Below, in pieces: positions 6,856 through 13,476 of a DNA stretch of 14,130 bases. Both the position numbers and the translations under genes were made by a program. The first letter of the stretch is position 1; every line of letters starts with the position of its first letter. The notes under the pieces are model-generated. The model did no database searches and was not told the DNA's origin. It was given only the letters and a program-made list of their open reading frames with translations. Source of the DNA: JAHWJR01 sp035942035 (lineage in GTDB: Bacteria; Actinomycetota; Acidimicrobiia; Acidimicrobiales; CADCSY01); the NCBI GenBank assembly GCA_035942035.1, contig DASZDK010000057.1:1-14130 (forward strand). Direction: 5' to 3'.

Positions 6856-6869
6856 CGCTCAGCGGCTGA
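6856..6869. repeat. 14-bp repeat CGCTCAGCGGCTGA, copy 2 (3' end of methyltransferase)
   Basis: Identical to 6761-6774 and overlapping the stop codon (6859-6861) of the minus-strand methyltransferase. With the next base it reads CTCAG-CGG-CTGAG, a 5-bp inverted repeat. Confidence 0.6.
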
Positions 6870-7458
6870 GGACCCGGCGCAGCACCCGGAGGGAGCCGCA
6901 CGCCGCCACCTCCTGGAAACCGTCATCGATGGCACGCAGGTACACCTCGTAGGGCGGGCGCCCTCCGTCGGCCGGGTCGGGGAACACGTCGTGGACGGCG
7001 AGCAGGCCGCCGGGCGCCACCAGGCCCGACCACCCGTCGTAGTCGGCGTGGGCGGGCTCGTGGCCGTGGCCGCCGTCGATGAAGACCAGTGCGCAGGGCG
7101 TGGACCAGTGGCGGGCCACCACCGCCGAGCTCCCCACCACCGCCACCACCGTCGCCCCCAACCCCGCCGACCAGATGGTGCGGCGGAACGTGGGAAGGGT
7201 GTCGAGCGTGCCGGTGGCGGGGTCGACGAGGGAGGGATCGTGCCACTCCCAACCGGGCTGTTGCTCCTCGGACCCGCGGTGATGGTCGACGGCGAACAGC
7301 ACCGTGCGGTGCTCGGCGGCGGCGGCGCCCAGGTAGACGGTGGACTTGCCGCACCACGAGCCGATCTCCACCAGGGGGGCGCCGGGCACGGCGGCGCCGG
7401 CGTCCATTGCGGCCCGGTGCAGCGCCAGCCCCTCCTCGGCGGGCATGAACCCCGGCAC
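6859..7458 (-). CDS. SAM-dependent methyltransferase (Methyltransf_24-like)
   Basis: A 199-residue class I methyltransferase as drawn. Motif I is PLVEIGSWCGKSTVYLGAAA (28-47). Acidic Asp59 follows strand 2 (LFAVDHH), and strand 4 reads ALVFIDGGHGHEPAHADYDGW (123-143), then VAPGGLLAVHDVF with His156-Asp157. Repeated Asp/His pairs suggest a metal-assisted O-methyltransferase or related enzyme (inference). The start is uncertain: GTG 7458 is used here, ATG 7446 is shorter, and GTG 7569 would overlap gtrA by 82 nt. A CTG at 7491, overlapping the gtrA stop as CTGA, would restore a more typical N-terminus (LNPALRALAEAV). It probably shares a transcript with the gtrA-like gene just upstream and converges on the toroid gene. 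Confidence 0.82.
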   Translation of the reverse strand: MPGFMPAEEGLALHRAAMDAGAAVPGAPLVEIGSWCGKSTVYLGAAAAEHRTVLFAVDHHRGSEEQQPGWEWHDPSLVDPATGTLDTLPTFRRTIWSAGLGATVVAVVGSSAVVARHWSTPCALVFIDGGHGHEPAHADYDGWSGLVAPGGLLAVHDVFPDPADGGRPPYEVYLRAIDDGFQEVAACGSLRVLRRVLSR

Positions 7459-7487
7459 CGCCTCGGCCAGCGCCCGCAGGGCGGGGT

Positions 7488-7940
7488 TCAGGGAGTGACC
7501 AGCTCCGAGTCGTCGGCGGGCACGCTGCCGAACAGCAGGCCGTCGAGGAAGAAGTACTTTCCCACCCACAGGATGCCGAAGCCGGCGAGGTTGGCCCCGT
7601 TCACGACCAGCACGGCGTCACTCCACTGGGCGGCGAAGTAGACGAGGAGCGTGGAGAAGGCCAGCCCGAGGAAGGCGAAGGCCCAGAAGGGCACCACCTC
7701 GCGCCACACGTCGTTGCGGCCCCGCTTGCCCCACACCCAGGCACGGTTGAGGGCGTAGGAGGGGATGGAGCCGATGGCCACCGCCGTCAGGTTGGAGGGC
7801 ACCGGCGCCCAGTCGAGCACGCCGTTGCAGACGAACAACACCAGCTGCGACACGACCACGGCCACCGCCGACACCAGCGAGTAACGGACCGGCTTGCGGT
7901 CCAGCTGGGCGCGAAGGGTGGCACCCAGGGAGGCATGCAT
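7488..7940 (-). CDS. GtrA-like four-helix membrane protein
   Basis: A 150-residue integral membrane protein. GtrA-family proteins are associated with moving lipid-linked sugars (such as undecaprenyl-phosphate-glucose) across the membrane or with cell-wall glycan assembly. Four hydrophobic segments are visible at about 19-41 (VRYSLVSAVAVVVSQLVLFV), 46-65, 85-106 (VVPFWAFAFLGLAFSTLLVYF) and 111-131. The loop between helices 2 and 3 carries the family signature LNRAWVWGKRGR. ATG 7940 has TAGCCT 6 nt upstream and no Shine-Dalgarno. It sits directly upstream of the methyltransferase and faces the glycosyltransferase cluster, consistent with a shared glycolipid role. It diverges from the PQQ dehydrogenase. 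Confidence 0.9.
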   Translation of the reverse strand: MHASLGATLRAQLDRKPVRYSLVSAVAVVVSQLVLFVCNGVLDWAPVPSNLTAVAIGSIPSYALNRAWVWGKRGRNDVWREVVPFWAFAFLGLAFSTLLVYFAAQWSDAVLVVNGANLAGFGILWVGKYFFLDGLLFGSVPADDSELVTP

Positions 7941-7946
7941 CGCGAC

Positions 7947-7952
7947 AGGCTA
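7947..7952 (-). promoter_or_regulatory. Leaderless -10 element of the gtrA-like gene
   Basis: Minus-strand TAGCCT fits TANNNT and ends 6 nt before ATG 7940. No Shine-Dalgarno is present between them. Confidence 0.5.
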
Positions 7953-8030
7953 CCGCCCCCGCCACGAGTTCGCCCAGGTCGCCCCCGACGCCGATGCGGC
8001 GCACCGGCCATGGCGTGGGACCATCACGGG

Positions 8031-9266
8031 ATGACCAAGAGATGGGCGCTCGCCGCCGTGGCCGTCGCCCTCCTCGCCGGCGCCTGCGCCGGCGGGGACG
8101 CGCGCTCTACGCAGACGAGTCCCGAGCCGACGGGCACGGTCGCCCCCCCGCCTTCGGCGTCCCCGCCCTCCACCCGTGCGCCGGAGGGTTCACCGCCGGC
8201 CCAGGCGACGCTGGATGAGCTCGCCGGCGTGCGCGTCCGCCTCACCGAGGTGGCCACCGTCGACCGCCCGGTCGCCATGGCGGTACGGCCCGGCCACGAC
8301 CAGCTGTTCGTGGCCGAGCGCGGTGGCCGGGTGGTGGTGATCGACGACGGCGAGGTCCTCCCCGAACCGCTGCTGGAGGTGGAGACCACGACCAACGGCG
8401 AGCGGGGGCTGCTCGGCCTGGTCTTCTCCCCCGACGGCGACCGTCTCTACGTGGACTACACCGACGCCGAGGGCGACACGCGGGTGGAGGAGCACCGGAT
8501 GGGCGAGGGCGCCGCCGAGATCCAGCCCGGCGAGCCGCGCACCCTCCTGCACGTCGCCCAGCCCTTCTCCAACCACAACGGGGGCCACCTCGCCTTCGGG
8601 CCCGACGGCCTGCTCTACGTCGGCCTCGGTGACGGCGGTGGCGGCGGCGACCCCAAAGGCAACGCCCAGGACACGGAGACGCTGCTGGGCTCCATCCTGC
8701 GCATCGACCCCCGGGCACCGGGCGACGCGCCCTACGGCATCCCCGGGGACAACCCCTTCGCCGGCGGCGGCGGCCGGGGCGAGATCTACGTCTACGGGCT
8801 GCGCAACCCGTGGCGGTTCTCCTTCGACCGGGCCACCGACGACCTGTGGATCGCCGACGTCGGCCAGAACGCCATCGAGGAGATCAACCGGCTCCCCGCC
8901 GCCTCGGCCGCCGGCGCCAACATGGGCTGGCCTGCCCTGGAGGGCTCCCGCCCGTTCGAGGGCGAGCCCCCACCGGACGCTGTCCCGCCCGTGTACGAGT
9001 ACGACCACGACGAGGGGTTCTCGGTCACCGGAGGCTTCGTCTACCGGGGCGAGCGGATCCCCGGCCTGCGCGGCGCCTACGTCTTCGGCGACCTCGGGAC
9101 CGCCCGCCTGTGGGCCCTCGCTGCCGAGGGCGACGGCGGCCTCGGCCGCCACGACCTCGGCGTGGGCGTCGAGGAGGGGACGCTGGCGTCATTCGGCGAG
9201 GACGCCGAGGGCGAGCTGTACGTGCTGTCGCTGGCCGGGCCGGTGCTGCGCCTGGACCCGGCGTAG
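8031..9266 (+). CDS. PQQ-dependent sugar dehydrogenase-like (GSDH) secreted lipoprotein
   Basis: A 411-residue beta-propeller of the glucose/sorbosone dehydrogenase family, which oxidises sugars or related alcohols outside the cytoplasm. Residues 1-19 (MTKRWALAAVAVALLAGAC) are a signal peptide ending in a lipobox-like AGAC, with Cys19 the likely lipidated residue; Ala rather than Leu at -3 is atypical. A Ser/Pro/Thr linker runs to about 55. Family motifs follow: RPVAMAVRPGHDQLFVAERGG, NGERGLLGL, NHNGGHLAFGPDGLLYVGLG, YGLRNPWRFSFDRATDDLWI, ADVGQNAIEEIN and GANMGWP. ATG 8031 is chosen because the signal peptide begins there; GACCAT 6 nt upstream is a weak -10. No PQQ biosynthesis genes are in the window, so the cofactor is assumed from the family. 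The lnt-like gene could act on it if functional. Confidence 0.9.
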   Translation: MTKRWALAAVAVALLAGACAGGDARSTQTSPEPTGTVAPPPSASPPSTRAPEGSPPAQATLDELAGVRVRLTEVATVDRPVAMAVRPGHDQLFVAERGGRVVVIDDGEVLPEPLLEVETTTNGERGLLGLVFSPDGDRLYVDYTDAEGDTRVEEHRMGEGAAEIQPGEPRTLLHVAQPFSNHNGGHLAFGPDGLLYVGLGDGGGGGDPKGNAQDTETLLGSILRIDPRAPGDAPYGIPGDNPFAGGGGRGEIYVYGLRNPWRFSFDRATDDLWIADVGQNAIEEINRLPAASAAGANMGWPALEGSRPFEGEPPPDAVPPVYEYDHDEGFSVTGGFVYRGERIPGLRGAYVFGDLGTARLWALAAEGDGGLGRHDLGVGVEEGTLASFGEDAEGELYVLSLAGPVLRLDPA

Positions 9267-9278
9267 GAACCCGGCAGC

Positions 9279-9722
9279 TCAGGAACGCGCACGGCGCTCC
9301 ACCTCGCCCTTCAACGCCGGCAGCGCCTCGTCCAGCGCCTTCTTCACCATCTTGCCCATGGGCCCCGGAAGTGCCCGGGCGAGGGGGCCGGCCCATGACT
9401 CCTCGGTGAAGACCCGCGTCCTGGTCTCCTCGCCGTCCATCCGCCAGACGTGCACCGCGGTGATGCCGAGCGTGCGACCCTTCCACCCGAGGCTTCGAGG
9501 CGGGTCGTGCTCGAGGATCTCCGACCGGATGGTGCCGGGACCGGCCTTCCACTCGAACGTCGATCCCACACCAAGTGGTCCGTCGAGGTGCACCGCCTTC
9601 ACGCCGGGCATCCACTCGGGCCAGGAACCCACGTCGGTGAGCGTGGCCCACACGATCTCCGGTCGGGTGTCGATCACGACCTCACCCGACTCGCAGACGG
9701 GCGCGTTGTGGTCAGCGTCCAC
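9279..9722 (-). CDS. SRPBCC (START/polyketide-cyclase-like) protein
   Basis: A 147-residue protein with the helix-grip fold, which encloses a hydrophobic ligand pocket. Visible marks are GEVVIDTRPEIVWATLTDVGSWPEWMPGVKAV (13-44), GSTFEWKAGPGTIRSEI (53-69) and a long C-terminal helix (LPGPMGKMVKKALDEALPALKGEVERR). The ligand is unknown. The frame stays open to 9842, but GTG 9722 is chosen because it follows a strong AGGAGGT site and residues before it match nothing in the family. It converges on the dehydrogenase with only 12 nt between stops and diverges from the kinase gene across 85 bp. Confidence 0.85.
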   Translation of the reverse strand: MDADHNAPVCESGEVVIDTRPEIVWATLTDVGSWPEWMPGVKAVHLDGPLGVGSTFEWKAGPGTIRSEILEHDPPRSLGWKGRTLGITAVHVWRMDGEETRTRVFTEESWAGPLARALPGPMGKMVKKALDEALPALKGEVERRARS

Positions 9723-9726
9723 GGCG

Positions 9727-9733
9727 ACCTCCT
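9727..9733 (-). promoter_or_regulatory. Shine-Dalgarno site fixing the SRPBCC start
   Basis: Minus-strand AGGAGGT lies 4 nt upstream of GTG 9722. It is one of the few strong Shine-Dalgarno sites in the window and argues against the longer N-terminal extension. Confidence 0.75.
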
Positions 9734-9794
9734 CTCCGTAGGAGCGCCGTATTCTTCCAGAACGCACCGCCATCGTGGGCGTTGTTCGCTGCCA

Positions 9795-9800
9795 TAAGGT
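9795..9800 (+). promoter_or_regulatory. Leaderless -10 element of the histidine kinase
   Basis: TAAGGT fits TANNNT and ends 7 nt before ATG 9808. No Shine-Dalgarno is present. It supports ATG 9808 over the upstream in-frame GTG at 9775. Confidence 0.5.
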
Positions 9801-9807
9801 CGCGCCG

Positions 9808-10968
9808 ATGCCCGAACCAGCGCGGCGGACACGGGCGGACATGCTCGTACCGCTGGTCGTCGTCGGCTTGGCTGTCGCCGGAGTGTTCCTGGCGCCATCA
9901 CACCAACCGGGATTTCGCGATCGCGACCTTCTCGCCGTCGCACTGGCGGTCGCTCAAGGAGCGCCGCTCGTGGCCCGACGCCGGTCACCGCTGTGGGTGC
10001 TCGTGGCCGTGTGGGCGGCCACCGCCGCCTTCTTGGGACTCCGCTACCCGCCGGTGACCACCGCCCTGGCGGGGGCGGCCGTCGCCACGCATGGCGTGGC
10101 CGCCTACCGGTCCTCCGCCGCCGGCCATGGCCAGGCGGGCCTCACGGCTGCGTTGGTCGTCGCCCTCGCCGGCATCGCCATGGCCGTCGGGTACAGCGCC
10201 GCCGAAGGCGTCGCCCTGTTGCTCCTGTTCGTCACCGCATGGGTGATGGGGGACCGGGCACGGACCCGGCGTGAGTACCTCGAGGCGTTGGAGGAGCGAG
10301 CGCAGCTGCTCGAGCGGGAACGGGAGGCGCAGGTGCAGGCCGCTGCCGGCGCTGAACGCACACGGATCGCACGGGAGCTGCACGACGTGATCGCCCACGG
10401 CGTCAGCGTGATCGTCCTCCACGCCCGAGGCGCCAAAGAGGTCCTCGACGAGGCTCCCGACGTCGCTCGACGCTCGCTCGACCTGATCGAGCGCACCGGA
10501 CGTGATGCCATGCAGGAGCTGCGCACGGTCGTGGGCGCGCTGCGGACCGACGACGGCTCCGGCGCCGCACAGCCCCAGCCGGGCCTCGACAACCTCGACG
10601 AGCTCGTGCGCCGCACCGAAGCAGCGGGGGTGTCCGTGGTCGTCACCATCGAGGGCACCTCGTCGCCCCTGCCGACCGCGGTCGACCTCGCCGCCTACCG
10701 GATCGTCCAGGAGGCCTTGTCCAACACGCTCAAGCACTCCATCGCCACGACCGCGGAGGTCGCCATCGGCTACGAGGACGACCGCCTGCTGGTCCGGGTC
10801 ACCGACGAGGGACCGCCCCGGGACCACGCTGCAGCAACGCCCGGTTACGGCCTGGTGGGCATGGGTGAGCGCGTGTCCATGGTCGGCGGCGACCTCCGCG
10901 CGCAACCCCGGCGAGGAGGCGGCTACGAGGTGCTCGCCGTGCTCCCCTTGGGGGGCAAGCGCCGATGA
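9808..10968 (+). CDS. NarL-type sensor histidine kinase (HisKA_3)
   Basis: A 386-residue membrane sensor kinase. The N-terminal part has hydrophobic segments at about 12-29, 40-55, 61-77, 84-98, 111-128 and 132-147, with almost no extracytoplasmic domain, so it probably senses within or at the membrane. A coiled-coil linker follows (158-180). The HisKA_3 dimerisation box ERTRIARELHDVIAHGVSVI (183-202) carries phospho-acceptor His192. The ATPase domain has the N-box VQEALSNTLKH (300-310) and G-box GYGLVGMGERVSMVGGDL (347-363). Its stop overlaps the response regulator start as ATGA, so the two are co-translated partners. The stimulus is not evident from the sequence. Confidence 0.93.
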   Translation: MPEPARRTRADMLVPLVVVGLAVAGVFLAPSHQPGFRDRDLLAVALAVAQGAPLVARRRSPLWVLVAVWAATAAFLGLRYPPVTTALAGAAVATHGVAAYRSSAAGHGQAGLTAALVVALAGIAMAVGYSAAEGVALLLLFVTAWVMGDRARTRREYLEALEERAQLLEREREAQVQAAAGAERTRIARELHDVIAHGVSVIVLHARGAKEVLDEAPDVARRSLDLIERTGRDAMQELRTVVGALRTDDGSGAAQPQPGLDNLDELVRRTEAAGVSVVVTIEGTSSPLPTAVDLAAYRIVQEALSNTLKHSIATTAEVAIGYEDDRLLVRVTDEGPPRDHAAATPGYGLVGMGERVSMVGGDLRAQPRRGGGYEVLAVLPLGGKRR

Positions 10969-11633
10969 TCCAAATCCTGCTGGCCGACGACCAGGCCATG
11001 GTCCGCACCGGCCTGCGAATGATCCTTGAGGCCCAGCCGGACCTGGTGGTGGCCGGGGAGGCAGCCGACGGACGTGAAGCGGTCGAACAGGCTCGCCGGC
11101 TCCGTCCGGATGTCGTCCTGATGGACGTTCGCATGCCGGGCCTGGACGGGTTGGAGGCGACCCGCCGTCTTGCCGGAGCGGGCGAGGCACACGGCACAAA
11201 GGTGATCGTGCTCACCACCTTCGATCTCGACGAGTACGTGGTCGAGGCGCTGCGGGCAGGAGCCTCCGGGTTCCTCCTCAAGGACGCTCCCGCCGACGTC
11301 CTCCTCGACGGGATCCGAGCCGTCTCCTCGGGAGACGCCCTGCTCGCCCCGTCGGTGACGCGTCGCCTGATCGACCGTTTCGTGGCATCCTACCCGCGCC
11401 TCGACGCGCAGGTCGAAGCCGACCTGGCCATGCTCACCGATCGCGAGCGCCAGGTGCTCACCCTGGTGGCGAGGGGCCTTTCCAACGAAGAGATCGGGAA
11501 GCGGCTCTACGTGGGCGAGAGCACGGTGAAGACCCACGTCTCCAGCATCCTTTCCAAGCTTCGCCTCCGCGACCGGGTGCAGGCGGTCGTATTGGCATAC
11601 GAGGCGGGGATCGTGCGTCCCGGCTCCCACTGA
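10965..11633 (+). CDS. NarL/LuxR-family response regulator
   Basis: A 222-residue DNA-binding response regulator. The receiver domain (1-120) has acidic Asp8 and Asp9, phospho-acceptor Asp54 in VVLMDVRMPG, switch residues Thr84/Thr85 in IVLTTFD, and Lys106 in GFLLKDAPAD. The C-terminal LuxR helix-turn-helix begins with LTDRERQVLTLVARGLSNEEIGKRL (157-181) and continues STVKTHVSSILSKL. It partners the overlapping kinase. By analogy with other kinase-regulator-ABC units it probably controls the exporter genes 114 bp downstream, where palindromic DNA is present. Confidence 0.95.
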   Translation: MIQILLADDQAMVRTGLRMILEAQPDLVVAGEAADGREAVEQARRLRPDVVLMDVRMPGLDGLEATRRLAGAGEAHGTKVIVLTTFDLDEYVVEALRAGASGFLLKDAPADVLLDGIRAVSSGDALLAPSVTRRLIDRFVASYPRLDAQVEADLAMLTDRERQVLTLVARGLSNEEIGKRLYVGESTVKTHVSSILSKLRLRDRVQAVVLAYEAGIVRPGSH

Positions 11634-11646
11634 CGGGCGAGCTCGG

Positions 11647-11664
11647 CTCCTCCCTGAGGAGGAG
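11647..11664. terminator. Hairpin after the two-component operon
   Basis: CTCCTCC (11647-11653) pairs with GGAGGAG (11658-11664) around a 4-nt loop CTGA, starting 14 nt after the response regulator stop. There is no U-tract, so it may only partly terminate or may stabilise the 3' end. Confidence 0.4.
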
Positions 11665-11671
11665 AGCGAAT

Positions 11672-11701
11672 CATCGGCGTTGCCGATGCAGCTGCGTCGG
11701 C
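11672..11701. promoter_or_regulatory. Overlapping hairpin and 20-bp near-palindrome upstream of ABC genes
   Basis: CATCGGC (11672-11678) pairs with GCCGATG (11682-11688) around GTT. The same GCCGATG also begins a 20-bp near-palindrome (11682-11701) of the form GCCGA-T-GCAGCTGC-G-TCGGC, broken only by one T/G pair. The palindrome covers the place where a -35 box would lie for the hexamer at 11709. It could be an operator for the adjacent response regulator, or the two folds could be alternative RNA structures (inference). Confidence 0.45.
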
Positions 11702-11708
11702 TCAGCCC

Positions 11709-11714
11709 TACCGT
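11709..11714 (+). promoter_or_regulatory. Possible -10 element of the ABC transporter operon
   Basis: TACCGT fits TANNNT. A start of transcription about 7 nt later would give a leader of roughly 27 nt that contains the Shine-Dalgarno. No recognisable -35 is present, which would suit an activator-dependent promoter. Confidence 0.35.
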
Positions 11715-11735
11715 CCTGGCAGAAGACAGAACGCG

Positions 11736-11741
11736 GGAGGT
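11736..11741 (+). promoter_or_regulatory. Shine-Dalgarno site of the ABC ATPase
   Basis: GGAGGT lies 6 nt before ATG 11748 and fixes that start. Confidence 0.75.
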
Positions 11742-11747
11742 GGGGCC

Positions 11748-12653
11748 ATGAGCCAGCCGGCGATCACCGTGCGGCGGCTGACCAAGCGGTACGGGAGGAC
11801 GGTGGCGGTCGACGACCTCGAGTTCGAGGTCCGTTCAGGGACGGTGACCGGCTTCCTCGGGCCCAACGGTGCGGGCAAGACCACCACCATGCGGGTGCTC
11901 CTCGGGCTGGCGCCGGCCGACGCCGGCCAGGCATTCGTCCTGGGCCAGCCGTACCGGGCGCTGCACCGGCCCGCCCGCCGCATCGGCACCCTCCTCGACG
12001 GGGCCGGCTTCCACCCGTCGCGCACCGCCCGCAACCACCTGCGGGCGCTGGCGGCAGCCAGCGGCATCGGCCAGCACCGAGTCGAGGACATGCTCGACGT
12101 CGTGGAGCTCACCGCAGCGGCCGACCGCAAGGTCGGAGGTTTCTCGCTCGGGATGCGCCGCCGGCTGGGGTTGGCGTCCGCCCTGCTCGGCGACCCCGAG
12201 CTGTTGCTGCTCGACGAGCCCGCCAACGGGCTCGATCCGGCCGGCATCCGGTGGTTGCGTCGGTCGCTGCAGTCGTTCGCAGCGTCGGGTGGCACCGTGT
12301 TCCTGTCCAGCCACCTGCTGGCCGAGGTGGCGGAGACCGCCGACGAGGTCGTCGTGGTGCACCGGGGGAGCCTGGTCACCCACACCTCGATCAGGGACCT
12401 CACCGGAGGGCGGACGGTGTCGGTCCGGACCTCCGACCGCGACCTCCTGCGCAAGGCGCTGGCGGCGAAGGGAGCCCGGTTGGAGCCGACCGGCCCAGAC
12501 GGGCTCGTGGTCGGGGGATTGACCCAGGAGGAGGTCGGGACGGTGGCGGCCGGCGAGGGCGTGATCGTCTACGAGCTGACCGGTCGGGCGGAGCGCCTCG
12601 AAGACGTGTTCTTGGGACTCGTACAGGAAGGGGATCACCGTGTTGCGAGCTGA
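11748..12653 (+). CDS. ABC transporter ATP-binding protein (DrrA/CcmA-type exporter ATPase)
   Basis: A 301-residue cytoplasmic ATPase. Walker A is GPNGAGKTT (38-46), the signature FSLGMRRRLGLA spans 132-143 (SLGM in place of SGGQ), and Walker B is LLLLDEP (152-158) with catalytic Glu157. The switch His189 lies in FLSSHLLAEV. The C-terminal extension (about 215-301) is typical of drug or antibiotic export ATPases. It has a good Shine-Dalgarno and overlaps the permease start by 14 nt, so the two subunits are made together. The two-component genes just upstream suggest induction by a toxic compound or membrane stress. The substrate cannot be read from the sequence. Confidence 0.94.
   Translation: MSQPAITVRRLTKRYGRTVAVDDLEFEVRSGTVTGFLGPNGAGKTTTMRVLLGLAPADAGQAFVLGQPYRALHRPARRIGTLLDGAGFHPSRTARNHLRALAAASGIGQHRVEDMLDVVELTAAADRKVGGFSLGMRRRLGLASALLGDPELLLLDEPANGLDPAGIRWLRRSLQSFAASGGTVFLSSHLLAEVAETADEVVVVHRGSLVTHTSIRDLTGGRTVSVRTSDRDLLRKALAAKGARLEPTGPDGLVVGGLTQEEVGTVAAGEGVIVYELTGRAERLEDVFLGLVQEGDHRVAS
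12625..12633 (+). promoter_or_regulatory. Shine-Dalgarno site of the ABC permease, inside the ATPase gene
   Basis: AGGAAGGGG lies 6 nt before GTG 12640, within the last codons of the ATPase gene. It supports GTG 12640 and the 14-nt gene overlap. Confidence 0.6.
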
Positions 12654-13377
12654 GGTGTTGAAGCTGACGACGACCCCGGCCGTCCTCGGGCTGCTCGCCG
12701 GCGCCGTGGTGGTGGCCGGGCTGGGAGCGGTCTCGACCACGGCGAGCGCCGACCCAGCGTCCCTGGCGAGGCCACTCCACAGCCAGAACGTGTTCCTCCT
12801 GGCGTCGATCAACATCGGGCTGTTCGCGCTGATCCTCGGCATGCGATCGTTCACCGACGAGTTCCGTCACGGCACCATCGCCTGGACGCTCCTGTCCGTG
12901 CGGGAGCGGTGGCGGGTGGTGGCCGCCAAGATGACGACCTCGGCGTTGGCGGCGGCCGCCATCGCCGTCGTCGCCCTTGCCGTGATGGTGGGCTTGACGG
13001 CGTTGCTGTCGCCAGCAAAGGGCGTCACGCTGAGCCTGTCCGGCGCCGACCTCGCCGCCGCTGCCGGACTCTCGGTCGCTGCCGTCGTCTGGGCAAGCCT
13101 CGGCGTGGCGGTCGGTGCGCTGGTTCGCCACCAGGTCGCCGCCGTCGTGGGCGGGCTGGTCTGGGTCCTGGTGGTGGAGAACCTCGCATCCGGCCTGCTG
13201 GGAGACGCCGGGCGCTTCCTTCCCGGTCAAGCGGCCCACGCCGTCGCCAACGCCACTGCGGCCAGCGCCCTGCTGCCGGTCTGGGCGGCGGTGACCGTCC
13301 TCTTTGCCTACCTCGTCGGCCTGGGCCTGCTCGCCGCTGCGACCCTCTCCCGGCGGGAGGTGGCACTGGCAGCTTGA
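12640..13377 (+). CDS. ABC-2-type transporter permease
   Basis: A 245-residue membrane subunit that pairs with the ATPase encoded upstream. It has about six hydrophobic segments, near 13-35 (AVLGLLAGAVVVAGLGAV), 50-68 (VFLLASINIGLFALILG), 101-123, 136-158, 163-184 and 214-238. The first cytoplasmic loop has the family pattern MRSFTDEFRHGTIAWTLLSVRERWRVVAAKM (68-98), likely the coupling helix that touches the ATPase. GTG 12640 overlaps the ATPase stop in another frame and has a Shine-Dalgarno. The gene ends about 110 nt before the hydrolase, with inverted repeats between them. Confidence 0.88.
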   Translation: MLRAEVLKLTTTPAVLGLLAGAVVVAGLGAVSTTASADPASLARPLHSQNVFLLASINIGLFALILGMRSFTDEFRHGTIAWTLLSVRERWRVVAAKMTTSALAAAAIAVVALAVMVGLTALLSPAKGVTLSLSGADLAAAAGLSVAAVVWASLGVAVGALVRHQVAAVVGGLVWVLVVENLASGLLGDAGRFLPGQAAHAVANATAASALLPVWAAVTVLFAYLVGLGLLAAATLSRREVALAA

Positions 13378-13430
13378 CTCTCGCTCCTGCCGGTCGCCGC
13401 GGCCTGGGGCGATTCGTTCCCGGACCGCTT

Positions 13431-13474
13431 GCTCGGGCCGTCCGAACGGCGCGCAGGCCCGAGCCGATCGGGCC
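13431..13474. promoter_or_regulatory. Three-arm inverted repeat between permease and hydrolase
   Basis: GCTCGGGCC (13431-13439) is the exact reverse complement of GGCCCGAGC (13456-13464). The middle arm also pairs with TCGGGCC (13468-13474) across 5 nt. Only one pairing can form at a time. The block ends 2 nt before the hydrolase -10, so it may be an operator, a terminator for the ABC operon, or both. Confidence 0.45.
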
Positions 13475-13476
13475 GG

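Noticed and set aside
7935..8030. N-terminal extension of the dehydrogenase from ATG 7935
   Set aside because: It would bury the signal peptide 32 residues inside the protein and overlap the gtrA promoter; ATG 8031 begins exactly at the signal peptide.
9723..9842. N-terminal extension of the SRPBCC protein upstream of GTG 9722
   Set aside because: The extension has no family similarity, covers the divergent kinase promoter, and a strong Shine-Dalgarno directly precedes GTG 9722.
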